Positions 25,801-37,313 of a DNA stretch of 64,000 bases are shown here, in pieces. The first letter of the stretch is position 1. Every line of letters starts with the position of its first letter. The translations under genes were made by a program, and so were the position numbers. The notes under the pieces were generated by a model. That model saw only the letters and a list, made by a program, of their open reading frames with translations, ran no database searches and was not told where the DNA came from. Origin of the DNA: Rhynchonema sp. JSB1_4 (lineage: Eukaryota > Nematoda > Chromadorea > Monhysterida > Xyalidae); the NCBI GenBank assembly GCA_030248065.1, contig JASAMV010002792.1, positions 1 through 64,000 of the forward strand. Direction: 5' to 3'.

Positions 25801-26788
25801 ACATGTACTCGGGCAAGGTGTGCACCCCTGATGCGATGTAGACGGGCAGGAACACCCAGCCAAGCAGTTGGATGATGATCAATGCCTGAACGGGAAAGGT
25901 GGGATGCTTGGTTCGGTTGAGCGTTGATGGGGCATGTTTCATGAGATATAATAATGTATGTAATGAGAATTGTGTGGCGATTTTGTTTTAATTGCCCGTT
26001 TTACCCTGTTTTCACAGGCGGATGGTGTACCAGGTCATCATCAGTGCGAAAGCACTAGCTGGCCACGTGCAACCTAAAACCGTACGATGCTGTGCCACAG
26101 ATAGTTTTTGGGAAACTGGCGCTCGTACAGACAATGACCTGATCCACCGCTGGCGTCTGGGAAAGCGTGCAAAACGAGCAAAACTGACTGTCATTTCTGG
26201 TTGGATACAAGCCGATCACCGACTGACGCACTGATTCTGGGTTTGATAGCGGAAGTGCAAGGGTCTGTTGGGATCGCAGCGGCTAACAAATGAAACACTA
26301 GGTATACTGTTCGTCATTCAATCAAAAAACGCAGAAACTCGCGCATCCCGCTGCACGGACATTGAGCTCAAATGAAGCGACCCCGATGCCTCCGGCTGCA
26401 CCGCTACCGGCCAGACCGATAAAGTGTTCGCTGCCAATATTGGTCGCAAACAGTGAGGCCCCGATCTGAAATGATATAATTTTCTACATTTATTGTGTTT
26501 TATTTGTTATGATATAATTTTAGCAATTAGAAACATCAGCTAACCGGCAACCACCACATGAAACGGCCGGCCAGAAAGTAGCCGCTGATTGTGCCGCGAT
26601 TCGAGCGGAACATCGACTGAAATATTTTGGCAAATTTTTATAACATTTTTATGGTCAATAAATTATAAAATAATTTGAAAATAATCCAGACTTACCCAGA
26701 ATCCAGCCAAACTGACAAGCACAAAATACAACACAATCGCGACGAGATCCCATGTTCCCAGATCATCGCGGTCGCGTGTGCAATGCAT
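19829..26788 (-). CDS. Sodium/solute cotransporter, SGLT type (SLC5 family), 15 exons, 681 aa
   Basis: Na+-coupled uptake carrier of the plasma membrane, probably for sugar or inositol. Exons are 26696-26788, 26545-26616, 26361-26465, 25721-25885, 25278-25383, 25126-25206, 23991-24202, 23718-23847, 23410-23511, 22975-23125, 22446-22614, 21908-22120, 21250-21424, 20792-20925 and 19829-19966 (2046 nt, all phases consistent). Landmarks are [128 protein letters not shown] and [11 protein letters not shown]. Residues equivalent to SGLT1 His83, Glu102, Lys321 and Gln457 are present. The last exon supplies the terminal helix that distinguishes SGLTs from shorter SLC5 members. The start Met lies inside an exon that opens at an acceptor, so a 5' untranslated or extra coding exon is possible. 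Confidence 0.95.
20090..20246. repeat. Foldback repeat rich in GATCGGAT, SLC5 last intron
   Basis: The left arm 20090-20152 (GGTGATCGGATGTGATCGG...) is inverted at 20186-20246 (...CCGATCACATCCGATCACC). Both arms also contain nested GTGATCGG/GTCACATTAATGTGA palindromes. It would form a long imperfect hairpin in the intron between the last two SLC5 exons. Confidence 0.8.
20491..20670. repeat. 77 bp-arm foldback hairpin, SLC5 last intron
   Basis: Arms 20491-20567 and 20594-20670 are equal in length and differ at about three positions by eye, with a 26-nt loop. The arms start TATACTCTG and include CGCGTTGCCTGATCCGTAAA and GCGCATAATGCGTGCACTGG. Such a near-perfect hairpin inside a transcribed intron could give long double-stranded RNA. 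A decayed relative lies near 13.4 kb, which points to a mobile origin. Confidence 0.9.
24737..24766. repeat. ATA/AAT microsatellite in SLC5 intron
   Basis: About nine tandem trinucleotide units of AAT/ATA. It lies in the long intron between SLC5 exons 6 and 7. Confidence 0.9.
24865..26160. repeat. Cluster of CAGGTCATCGTCAGTGCA dispersed repeats
   Basis: Related segments occur at about 24865-24905, 25043-25090, 25425-25460, 26018-26070 and 26122-26160 in SLC5 introns. Further copies are near 3914-3955, 4895-4928, 5025-5070 (K2P introns) and 14682-14740. Consensus features are a GGTGCAxCAGGTCATCGTC core, GTGCAAATGCACC and a flanking AGACGGGCGGT. Copies often occur as inverted pairs (24865 versus 25043; 26018 versus 26122). 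This suggests remnants of a foldback or terminal-inverted-repeat element. Confidence 0.7.
25495..25625. repeat. Dispersed repeat, second copy of 12199-12306
   Basis: This contains GTTTTGCGCTCATTTGGGGC and GACGACAAAACTATTAGCC as in the copy at 12.2 kb. Here a left end AATCATGTCGTCG pairs with a right end CGACGACTTTATTTGATGAC, so the element looks like a small foldback insertion. It lies in the SLC5 intron between exons 4 and 5. Confidence 0.6.
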
Positions 26789-28620
26789 CACGCCCCTCGG
26801 ATTTTGTGGGTCTGAAAATAAAATAAAATTTTAAAAGAAAACAGAAATATTTATGCCAAAAACAAACATTTGTGTAAATTCAATAACATTGACATTGCGC
26901 CTGTCTGAACCAAGAAAAACCAGCTTTCCTACAGTTTCAATTCAATACATAAGTGTGTCGTGTGTATTTATTGCAAAGATAAGGATCTGAAAAAGCACAC
27001 GAGCAAGAGAAAATTGCATGGAAATAGCCATGCTTTAAACAGTGAATCAAACCAAAACATTGGCGCGTCTTCAAGGTCGTTGTTTTTACTCAGAGGTGTC
27101 CAACACAAGACACAGTTTATTTGGTTGAAAACATTTTGTTTTCACTAGATAAAGGACCGGAAAAAACAAACTTTACAGGATATGATAAGCCATGAATGAA
27201 CAGCAAAAAACTGTGCAAAGCCAAAGGGTGGGTGCGCTGGGGCACTAGAATTTCGCAAAGCTACAGGCTCCACGCTAATGTCTGCAGCCAAGCCAACGTA
27301 TATACGGCTAACACGTGTAGCTTGTTGCAGCTTACGCTACGGCTTACAGCTCTACATTATGTGCATGTATAGAGGACTGGGTAGTAAATTTTTCCGTGGT
27401 TTACTTGGTTTCAGGGCACAATAACTGCTTTTGTGTGTTTGTTGTGTATGTGTCGTGGAGGGTTGTCGCGGGAACACGTAGGTGGGGTGTACCACACCCT
27501 TTAACACTCAGATTACTGGGTACCTGTTTTTCAGTCGTAGGGTTTGTTTTACAATTATGTTTTAGATACGTATACGGCTGATCTCTTGCTTTAAAAACAT
27601 TTGCGCTTACGCCGGGGCTAAGCAGGCTGCCGTTCAAAAAAAACTGTAGAAAGATCCGAACCCAAAAGCTCGACAGTACCCAATAAATATAGCAGTGCAA
27701 CGCCCCACAACAATAATTGACACTTTATGCATGAATAATGCAAAGAGTGTATTCCGGCTCAGCTTATGGCACATGCGACTGTTCATGTCTACGCATGCTT
27801 AGTCATCTGAGTGATGACACGTGTCGAAAAACAGCAATGAAACGGCAAAAAGGACCATTCCGACGTTGAAAGGGTTTAAGAAAAAGCGCCCGGCCATTAG
27901 TGGGATTTTCCTCTCACATTGGGTCGAATTCTCGAACCTAATCTGCGAGAGCAGCCATCCAATTCTATTACTTTGCACGTGACTCTTGAGTTTCGAGAAT
28001 TCGATTTCGCTTAGGCGCAATGCTCGCGCGCAATTTGAGAATTCGGCCCATTATGTAACTTGCTGAGTGAGATAATCTGATAATGGAAGTATTGATCATG
28101 TATGTGTATAAGTATGGCTATTAGCCACTTTTCGTTTCGACAGATTCGTGCACATCAATCGTGCGAAATTAGCGAAAAAAATGGGAAACTCGAAATAATA
28201 TTTTTTGCGATCTGAGTGCACTGTTGCCGCCATCGTTCCATTCGATAAGGGGTGTAATTTTTTGGGCTATATAAAGATGTAGCGTGAGTAACATGCCCAA
28301 TGATGTAATCTGATGTGAATCTGTTCCAGACAGATTTGTTCATCTATTGGTAAACGTCGGTATCTGACAAATTATTGTGGTACTTCGGTCGACATGAATC
28401 TTCTCATCGTTATGAACACAAACCACGTCCACAAGACTATCGGTTTTTGCAAGCATTTCTTGCTCATCATTCAGTGGTCACGTGGCCTCCCGCACACAAT
28501 GATGTCATTAGTAAGTCACCGGATATGGTTTCCATGTAATTATTCTAGCGTGGGAGGAAAGATAACCCACACACCTGGTGGTAATGGTGATAGTACCAGA
28601 CAGGTAATTGAGTAACCAAC
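26789..28620. other. Divergent spacer between SLC5 and kelch genes, left part
   Basis: No gene is recognised. SLC5 is transcribed leftward and the kelch gene rightward, so promoters of both may lie between 26.8 and 30.1 kb. I could not identify a clear core promoter. Confidence 0.4.
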
Positions 28621-29156
28621 TATAGGCAATCCAGCCGCTGATGTCACCGCCGCGAAATCTACAGTATACCAGAGTCTGAGCCATTACACCGTTTTTCGAC
28701 TTATACATGAAGCGATTTTTATTTAGTTCAATGTTTCATGCTGTTTCATGCCACGCAGCTCAGTACTGTGTAAGCCAAATGGCTCTAAAGAGGTACAATT
28801 TTATAACACAGGGAATTTTTCTTTGGGCCACAGTTTGAGATAGAGTTGCTCCACTAATTTTGACCAGCGTAAAAGTTATTCCTCTACAGCTAATGAACAT
28901 CTTTTACGCTGGTCGAAATTAGTGGAGCAACTCTATCTCAAACTGTGGCCCAAAGAAAAATTCCCTGTGTTGTAAAATTGTACCTCTTTAGAGCTGAGTA
29001 TAGAGCACTCAGCTCAGCCGCGTGGCTGAAAAGCAGCCTGAAACATTAAACTACGTAAATATCGCTTCATGTCTAAGTCGAGAAGCGGTGGAGCATCTCA
29101 ACCTCTGGTATACTGTAGATTTCGCGGCGGTGACATCAGCGGCTAGACTGCCTATA
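28621..29156. repeat. Large inverted repeat, arms about 255 bp
   Basis: The left arm 28621-28876 and right arm 28898-29156 are complementary throughout. Divergence is strongest in the middle of each arm. Near-identity holds in 28785-28875 against 28900-28990 and in the outer GGCGGTGACATCAGCGGCT segment. The spacer is about 20 bp. The inner ends are the TTTTGACCAGCGTAAAA repeat, so the structure is probably one transposon-derived foldback. No reading frame of interest is inside. Confidence 0.9.
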
Positions 29157-30145
29157 CCTCCGTTTCGGCGATGGCGCCTCACTGCGCTGCAATTCCTTGA
29201 CAAATGTAGGAAAGGAAAGGAAAACCAGGTATGACCAACACGTCACAGTTCACGTAGGAAACCGAACGCAGATCTACGAAGATGGCGATGGCGTTTCGTT
29301 GCACTGCAGCTCCTTGACAAATGTGGCAAATTAAAGCCCGGCAAGTACTAGTGCACGTCGCGACTCATGCATGTAGGAATAAAAAATCAGGTATGTGTGT
29401 AAATGGTACATGCTGCGTGAATAGTTATGTCAATAAAACACCATTTATCAACTACACAAAACGATGTTGCTCGAGGTTAGAATGAATTACCAAACCATTC
29501 CCTCCGATCAGACGCGCACATGTCGCGCGTAAACAACACAGGATTTTTTTGAGCCACGATTGGGCTCCATACATGAAGCTGTGGTTGTGAGCTGAAATAT
29601 AGTGGACATCAATAGTGTCCCTTGCCCATGTGTAGCTAAAGGACCAGATACAAGGGCAAACAGGTAGCCACGCTGCGCATTGACAGTGTTTGTTGTGGCA
29701 ACCATCAGGCATCAGCCACACTTTGGGCGCATCCTCGCATGCGCGGGCCTATTTTTGACTTCTATAATCAAAACGTTACTTTGCGTTTGTATTCTATCGT
29801 GCGCCTCCCTGGTGTGGTACTGGATACAGAAAGAGCTTATTCAGTGCTTTTTTGCGTCTGATTTTGTTGGGCCCTTCGCCCAGCTGATGTTTCAAGGGCA
29901 CCTGTAACTCAATAATTGACATCTCGATTGGGCTGCTGTAAACCACTATCGCACGTAGCACGACGATGTCAGGCAAGGCCACAGTTTTTAGTTTTTAGTT
30001 GAAATTTTGACCTTACCATACATATACAATAGCTTGAAAGATTTTTCCCCAAGGAACATCTTTATTTGTAGCGCTGCATGTTGTGTCGTGCATTGATTGG
30101 TACCTTTGTTCAGCTGCATTGAAACATCATGCAGCAACTGGTCCC
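29157..30145. other. Spacer upstream of the kelch gene
   Basis: It includes two roughly 50 bp direct copies around CTCCTTGACAAATGTGGCAAA (about 29160-29215 and 29280-29335). No gene was recognised. Missing upstream kelch exons, such as a BTB domain, were looked for here and not found. Confidence 0.4.
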
Positions 30146-32326
30146 ATGAACCACACCACCAAACTTACAGCGAGCGGCTACGTGCTGATCTTCGATCGCG
30201 GCCAGCTCGAAGTCTATCGACCGGACGCACAAGTGAAGAAAAAACCAGAAGAATTGAAGAAAGATTGGACGAACTTCTGCAAAACGGCCGTGCTGGTCGG
30301 AACGGATGTGTTTGTGTCTGCTGATGATCTGTCTTCAGAGCTGGGCATTTACGACACGAAGAAAAGTGCTTTCGTTGGCAAGACCGGCCAGTTGCCCTAC
30401 GACCTGCGCGCACATGCCATAACGGAGATGGATGGAAAGGTATGTGAAACATCATGATTGGTCGCAAACACGGGGCCTGTTCGTCTGGCACTAAGCCCTT
30501 GGATAGGTCGAATAGGTAAGTGTATAGGTCCTCGAGAACTCTAATCGGAATCGTTTCCGAATAGAACCACTGGAAGGATTGTAAAAACGCTTGAAAAAGC
30601 CACGTTTTCACCTTCTTCCTAATGTAGTGGTCCTCGGGGGCTTCATATGGACAGCTGCGATAAGTTTGGATGATATCGAGTCGTCAACGATGTGCGTCAA
30701 CCACCTTACAATTAGCCTCTTGCCAGGTGTACGTTTGCGGCGGGATTGACCAAGACGGTGAGACAACAGCTACGTGTCTGTCACTTGAAGGTGATGGTGA
30801 CTGGTATTCGACACCCGAAATGAACCATCGTCGGGCCTACAGCTGTGCTGCGTCAATGGACGGACAGTTGTTTGTGTTCGGTGGACAGGGAGGTACGTTT
30901 AGGCTTGTTGGCTGATGTTTCATTGTGCTTGTTCTGCAGTCGACACTCTAGGTTTCATGTGACATGGTCGCGAATTTCGGCACATCAGGTCTTTCTTGAG
31001 GAATGTTCATTTTAGACAGTATGGGAAGAGTTTAACAGGACCTTGGGCACACTGTCACTATCACCAACATTTTTTCAACATGCGTTGGGGAGTTTTGAGA
31101 CGACCACAAAAAACGGGGCAGATTCTCGTTTGCGACTTTTCTGGTGAATTATTTAGTTAAATTAAGAATTTTTTACTATTTTGAGATTTTCTTAATTCTC
31201 CTGTTCACAACTGATCTTTTGTCATACACTCGCATCCTTTAACACCATCCTGGCCGCGGATCATGAAATGTTGTGCAACATTTTGCACTGTACTTAGTTG
31301 AAACATCAGAACACCCATTGCCTTAATTTACAGCCGATTGCGCCAAACTGTCGAGTGTCGAAGTGTTGGACCCCTACGACAACGAGTTTGTGCTGTGCGC
31401 GTCAATGAAGAAACGTCGCGTGCACGGGGCTTGCGCCACTTTGGGTCAGTAATATTACCTTGACAGTTAGTTTTGTCAGTAAATTTGTCCGTCAGTCTTG
31501 TCCCTAGGCTTGTCAGTCAAACTTAGCAGTTAGGAACCTGATTTGACGCGGCGCAGCTATTGGACATAACTGACTGATGTTTTACCTGACATTGTGAGCC
31601 TGACAAAATTAACCGACATGAAGTTCAGGTCGATACATTTATGTGTGCGGTGGACGCATGGATAACTCCAGTGCAACCAGCTCGTGTGAGATGTATCATC
31701 CGAAAAGCGATAAATGGTTGGTCAATGCTTTGTTTGCCTCTTTGTACAACTTTTTTCATGCTTTTCTAGCCTCGCAGGATTAGGTTCTGTTTGTTTGCTG
31801 TGAAGTCGCATTATGTGACACCCAACATGACACGATAAATAGGCCCGGTTTGCTTGTTGTTTGCACATGCAAATTATTGCAACAAGAAAAGCTATCAAAA
31901 AGCAGCTGGTGTTTGGCAAATCTGCGTTAAGGCGAGTTGTAATGCAGTTGACGAGAAGCAGTCGTTGACGTTAGAGGGCGGACAGCCAACTAAGCTGTGT
32001 CAACCACGTCTGCCAACCGGCATTGGCCAAACTATAGATTAGCGTCGAAGCAGATATTCTTTCGTGCCTACTCGAAATGTAGGTTACCAATGTCATCTAT
32101 GTGCGTGGGTCGTGCCGGTCACGAATGCGTTGTGCTCAACGACACGCTGTACGCCATCGGTGGTGTCGACACGTATGACGACCCACTTGATAGCGCCGAA
32201 TTCTATGACCCCGATCATGACGAATGGATGATGTGCACTCAGCCGCTAAAGGCGCCCAGGGCGTTCTTCGGCGCCGTAGCGGTGCACTCAAAACCGCCCA
32301 GTAGCGGCAGTTGCACATTGTTGTAG
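30146..32326 (+). CDS. Kelch-repeat protein, 5 exons, about 300 aa
   Basis: Exons are 30146-30439, 30727-30892, 31334-31444, 31629-31716 and 32083-32326 (903 nt, phases consistent). Kelch beta-propeller blades are visible as VYVCGGIDQDGE..NHRRAYSCA, LFVFGGQGG..VEVLDPYDN, RVHGACATLGRYIYVCGGRM, EMYHPKSDKWLPMSSM and GHECVVLNDTLYAIGGVDTY, then EFYDPDHDEW. Each carries the GG doublet and a W or Y four to six residues after Tyr. The first 98 residues look like a less regular blade. No BTB or BACK domain was found, so this is either a propeller-only protein or is missing 5' exons. The chosen Met (ATGAACCAC) is provisional because a possible acceptor (cttacag) lies just downstream. The C-terminus is Cys-Thr-Leu-Leu, a possible CaaX geranylgeranylation signal. 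Confidence 0.83.
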
Positions 32327-33869
32327 TTGTACTATGTAACTTAAATATTGTTATTTATGGGATGATGGTATGAAACGCGGCGATCGGTTCGGCACGGATT
32401 TACATCGGTCATGTATAGGATATTTTTGCGTTTTGACCACGCACATAATGTTGAACGACTTACTCATGTGTCATGTCGTTACCTATGGACTAAATTTAAC
32501 CAGCGTAAAACTGACTTATTAGTTGCTGTTGAACAAAGTTCTACGCGGGTCAAAATGCAATTAACAGGTAAATAATCACCGCGGGACCAAAACATGACCA
32601 CCGGACCGATCAACGATCACCGTGTTTGATACTGGTCATGGTCGATTTTTAAATTGTTGACTACGTAGGTATAATACATTCAGACACATCAGACACCATG
32701 ATGTGCATGCACGCCAACACTTTACCGAGGTATCAACAATTTTCCTCAATTGGTCATTTTGTATGCATCTTGGTTATCATTCCGAACCTGGCTCGGTACT
32801 GGTCTGCTCCGCGTACTCACATCTGCGGTAACTGAAGCCGCACTAATTTATGATAGGCCGCGCCGCGCTTTTGGTAGGAATTAAACAATTAGAAAGCAAC
32901 AAGCGACCCGCAAAACGCTCCAGGAAAACGTTTAAATAGCTAGTTTAGCAATTTTTGCATTTTTAGTTTTGGTAATCGCGGAGTCACCACGAATAATAAA
33001 TTATCATTTTTATTGCTCCGTCACGCCAATTGAGAAAAAATGAACTTTTTCAATGTAAAACTGCAAAATCATAACAGCCAGAAATGTTCCAGAGAAAGCA
33101 ATAAACGAAGCTGTCCGCGCATGTCTGACTATGATACCAATTATAGTGCAAAAACACATGAGCGGCCACATTACCGGCGGCGCGAGACGGCTGACCGGGT
33201 CTAACCCGCGTCTTGGAGCCTTTTCCCTCGTTGTCTGTGATAGGAAGCAGGCGGGAGTTTGAAAATAGTGCCACAATTTTGTAATTTTATAAGGTACATA
33301 CAGTATGTATAGTAAATCATGCGTACTGTGTCAGCTCGACCCAGTACTCAAAAAATGAACATGGATGTCTTACCTCAGTTGTCAACAAATAGAAAATTGA
33401 CGTAACCGAACGGTTTAACGCATCAGTTCAAACCTGTACCACCACCCACGTTGCTTCGTTATGATACTGTGTACTTTTGGGAGTTTTTTTGGATCAAGTG
33501 TCTGTGATTATAGTTTTTCTCTAAATAGAGAGAACATTCGTTATAATTAGTGTGAATCTTGTTTATTTATGTTTCGAGTGCCTTCAGATTTTTCCCGAGC
33601 GCTTTATTTGTGTCTTGCCGTGGTTAGCACAAAATGGTTGTATGTATGTCTGATTCCTCGTTGTTTATCACGCCGAAGTGTATACATACCTTGTAAGATG
33701 CAGTTGGTGGAAACGAAGAGACACCAAAGTGGGAATACTATGGATATTGCCACCTAGGTTCCAGGTACACATGTGGACATGTCGCTTCAAGAATCTAGAA
33801 CTCACAAACAATATGCCTCGGCTTACTACATATGTGTCTGCGTATTACAAAAGAGTATTTCATCACGGG
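32327..33869. other. Downstream flank of kelch gene, no clear gene
   Basis: Two inverted copies of the TTTACGCTGGTC repeat are at about 32497-32515 and 32538-32560. A short minus-strand frame at 33010-33276 is hydrophobic (VMWPLMCFCTIIGIIV and SFIAFSGTFLAVMIL) and its stop codon overlaps an AATAAA signal. It could be the last exon of an unrecognised membrane protein, but no partner exons or family match were seen. Confidence 0.35.
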
Positions 33870-33885
33870 GTTAACGGCCGTTAAC
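33870..33885. repeat. 16 bp perfect palindrome at left edge of repeat block
   Basis: The sequence GTTAACGGCCGTTAAC is self-complementary. It is followed at once by CGTATACCTTGGTTG, the same motif that bounds the mini-elements at 39.7 and 41.0 kb. It therefore marks the left edge of the 33.9-41.3 kb repeat block. Confidence 0.7.
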
Positions 33886-34818
33886 CTCCGTATACCTTGG
33901 TTGGGAACCGAACGATCGCGGTTTTGCGTTGCGGGGTTAGTAATATGTCTATAGGAAGGACAGTTCGATAGGATGAGAGACCGCGGAAATTTTTTTTCGA
34001 AATTCTCAAGTGAAACATCACCAGGCTGGATTTAGTGGTTTTTGCCTATACCTTGTGTGTTAAAAACGGGGGTTCTGGCGTGGTGACGTGTGATTGGTTT
34101 TTAATGATGTTTTGATTGTTTTGGAGTGGGAGTCCAGCCGTTACAAAACGCTGAAAATTTCAGCTCGATCCACCCAGTAGAAAGGTGTTTTTCAGCCACC
34201 CGAAAATTTGTGTGTCCGGCGGCTACATAAAGTGCGACAGTTGACAACTGCGCTAAGGATCCTGAATCAGGCCGGGCAAGCCGTATATCGTTCGATTCGT
34301 CTAGTGGTGGGCCGTACTTACATGTGTGGCAGAAAAATTGATATCACTTCTTTCGCGAGAAAACGGCCGGTGAAGTTTCACTTAGTTTTTGGTGGTTAGT
34401 CGCACAACTACTGTTTTTTGTGAGCATTATTCTGACCGTGTGTGACTTGTTTTGGTTGATATTTTGATTGGTTTGGAGAGCCTGTCTGCGGGTTTGAAAG
34501 TGATGAAAACTTCAGATTGGTCCACCCTGTAAAAACGGGTTTTTGGGTCACCCACAAAGTGGTAAATTTGTGTTCGAGTTCAGGTTTGCGAGGTTGGCGC
34601 GGTTTAATGTGGTTCGAGTTGAGCAATGTTTCTACTGTTTTTCAGAGTCCGTCTGGAGGTCAAAGAAGTGTGAAAAGTTCAGATCGGCCCACCCTGTAAA
34701 AACGGTTTTTTTGGGTCACCCAAAAGTGGTAATGGTAAAATTTGTATGCGAGTTTGGGTTCGCGAGGTGTGGTTTGTGGTAAATGTGGTTTGTGTTGAGC
34801 GATGTTTTGATTGTTTTT

Positions 34819-34868
34819 GAGGCAACAACAACAACAATTGTCTTTGAGGCAACAACAACAACAACAAA
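34819..34868. repeat. Duplicated CAA microsatellite
   Basis: The short unit TTTGAGGCAACAACAACAAC occurs twice in tandem within the satellite block, with four to five CAA units in each. Confidence 0.85.
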
Positions 34869-35670
34869 ATTGCATCAATGCAGTCTTTCACTTTGCATGT
34901 GTTAATTTTGAATTCGCGCGCGTGTGCCTTGCGGGCAGCGCTTATGTAGCTGCTGATTGGTTGTCCGTTCGCGCGCATTCTTTGCTCCGTGACTTTTCTA
35001 CTTCTTTTCTTTTTCTTTTTTATTTTTTCACGCAAGACTCAGGTGAGGTAAATAGGCCCTACCTTGTGTGTTAAAAACGGGGGTTCTGGCGTGGTGACGT
35101 GTGATTGGTTTTTAATGATGTTTTGATTGTTTTGGAGTGGGAGTCCAGCCGTTACAAAACGCTGAAAATTTCAGCTCGATCCACCCAGTAGAAAGGTGTT
35201 TTTCAGCCACCCGAAAATTTGTGTGTCCGGCGGCCACATAAAGTGGGACAGATGACAACCGCGCAAAGGATCCTGAATCAGGCCGGGCAAGTCGTATATC
35301 GTTCGATTCGTCTAGTCGTGGTGGCGTCGGCGAAAGATGTACAAAAAAATAATATCTCTTCTATCGCGAGAAAACGGCCGGTGATGTTTCACTTAGTTTT
35401 TGGTGGTTAGTCGCACAACTACTGTTTTTTGTGAGCATTATTCTGACCGTGTGTGACTTGTTTTGGTTGATATTTTGATTGGTTTGGAGAGCCTGTCTGC
35501 GGGTTTGAAAGTGATGAAAACGTCAGATTGGTCCACCCTGTAAAAACGGGTTTTTGGGTCACCGAAAAAGCGGTGAAATTTGTGTTCGAGTTCAGGTTCG
35601 CGAGGTTGGCGCGGTTTAACGTGGTTTGTGTTGAGGGGTGTTTTGATTGTTTTTGTGAGTCCGTCTGGAG

Positions 35671-36470
35671 GACAGTTACAATTAGGCAGTGCGGGTATTA
35701 TGGTAATGGCTGTGTGACTCGGTAGTGCGTGTGACGTTAGTCGTGCGACTAGGTTATAGTGTAGTTTAGTCGTGCGACCAGTATCAAGTTGCGGTCTTAA
35801 CTGTGCGACTATTTTCTGATGCTCGTCGCACAATTAGGCAGTGCAGGTATTATGGTAATGGCTGTGTGACTCGGTAGTCCGTGTGATGTTAGTCGTGCGA
35901 CTAGGTCATAGTGTAGTTTAGACCGGTATCAAGTTGCGGTCTTAATTGCACGAATGTTAGTCGTGCGACTAGGTTATAGTGTAGTTTAGTTGTGCGACCA
36001 GTATCAAGTTGCGGTCTTAATTGTACGACTATTTTCTGATGCTCGTCGCACAATTAGGCAGTGCGGGTATTATGGTAATGGCTGTGTGACTCGGTAGTCC
36101 GTGTGATGTTAGTCGTGCGACTAGGTTATAGTGTAGTTTAGTTGTGCGACCAGTATCAAGTTGCGGTCTTAATTGTACGAATGTTAGTCGTGCGACTAGG
36201 TTATAGTGTAGTTTAGTTGTGCGACCAGTATCAAGTTGCGGTCTTAATTATGCTCGTCGCACAATTAGGCAGTGCGGGTATTATGGTAATGGCTGTGTGA
36301 CTCGGTAGTGCGTGTGATGTTAGTCGTGCGACTAGGTTATAGTGTAGTTTAGTTGTGCGACCAGTATCAAGTTGCGGTCTTAATTGTACGACTATTTTCT
36401 GATGCTTGTCGCACAATCGCACAACTAGGCAGTGCGGGTATTATGGTAATGGCTGTGTTTAGTTTGGTTA
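35671..36470. repeat. Complex tandem array with GTCGTGCGACTAGG motifs
   Basis: The segment CAATTAGGCAGTGCGGGTAT recurs at about 35680, 35830, 36052, 36263 and 36425. Between copies, blocks containing AGTCGTGCGACTAGGTTATA and CAGTATCAAGTTGCGGTCTT repeat once or twice. Spacing alternates near 155-160 and 210-220 bp, so the array is built of mixed sub-units. The motif GTCGTGCGAC is itself near-palindromic. Confidence 0.85.
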
Positions 36471-37313
36471 GTCGGACAACTAATGTTTTTGTGAGCATTA
36501 TTCAGACCGTGTGTGACTTGTTTTGGTTGATATTTTGATTGGTTTGAGAGCCTGTCTGCGGGTTTGACAGTGATGAAAACTTCAGATTGGTCCACCCTGT
36601 AAAAACGGGTTTTTGGGTCACCCAAAAAGTGGTAAAATTTGTGTTCGAGTTCAGGTTTGCGAGGTTGGCACGGCTTAATGTGGTTTGCGTTGAGCGATGT
36701 TTTGATTGTTTTTGAGAGTACGTCTGCAGGTCAAAGAAGTGTGAAACTTTCAGATCGGTCCACCGTGTAAAAACGGGTTTTTGGGTCACCCAAAAACGGT
36801 GGAATTTGGGTGCGATTCAGGATTCAGTTGATTTTGTGTGATAGTTTGATTGTTTTCGAATAAGTGTGCGGCGGCTGTGTTGGACTGAGCGTGGCTGGTT
36901 TGCAGCTTGACAGTTTTGATTTTGAGAGTTTGAGAGCTACGTGAGAGTCACGTTAAAACTGAAAGTATGCTTATAATGGATCGTTTCACATGTGTTAATT
37001 TGAATTCCCGAGCGTAGGTCGGACTTAAAAGCATGTGTGGTCGTTGTAAGCGATTTCGTGAAAGGTGCGTGAATTGATATAAGCGATTTCGTGCATATAA
37101 GCGCATGATTTCAACTGCCGCGCACCCATTTCTTTGCGCGACACTAATCTCTTAGCTGATTGGTTGTGATAAGCTTTGTTAATCCCCCGTGGGAAAGTTG
37201 CGCGTGGGAAAGTTGCGCGTGTGAAAGTTTATTATTATGTGTGATTTTTCTCACGCTTGATCATGCTGTGCATTCTTGTTTGTTTTATTTGGTGCGGGTT
37301 TCGTAAATTGTCG

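Larger units (their letters stand above)
34044..36830. repeat. Higher-order tandem repeat built of diverged units of roughly 180 bp
   Basis: Segments 34044-34640 and 35056-35660 are long direct copies, and 36440-36830 is a third partial copy. Within each, a unit recurs with TTTTGATTG, GGTTTGAAAGTGATGAAAAC, TCCACCCTGTAAAAACGGG and TTTTTGGGTCACCCAAAAAG, then GGTTCGCGAGGTTGGCGCGG. No coding function is supported. Reading frames here are products of the repeat. Confidence 0.85.

Noticed and set aside
28621..29156. microRNA precursor
   Set aside because: Arms of about 255 bp are far too long and extended for a microRNA hairpin. A trans-acting hairpin-RNA or transposon foldback fits better.
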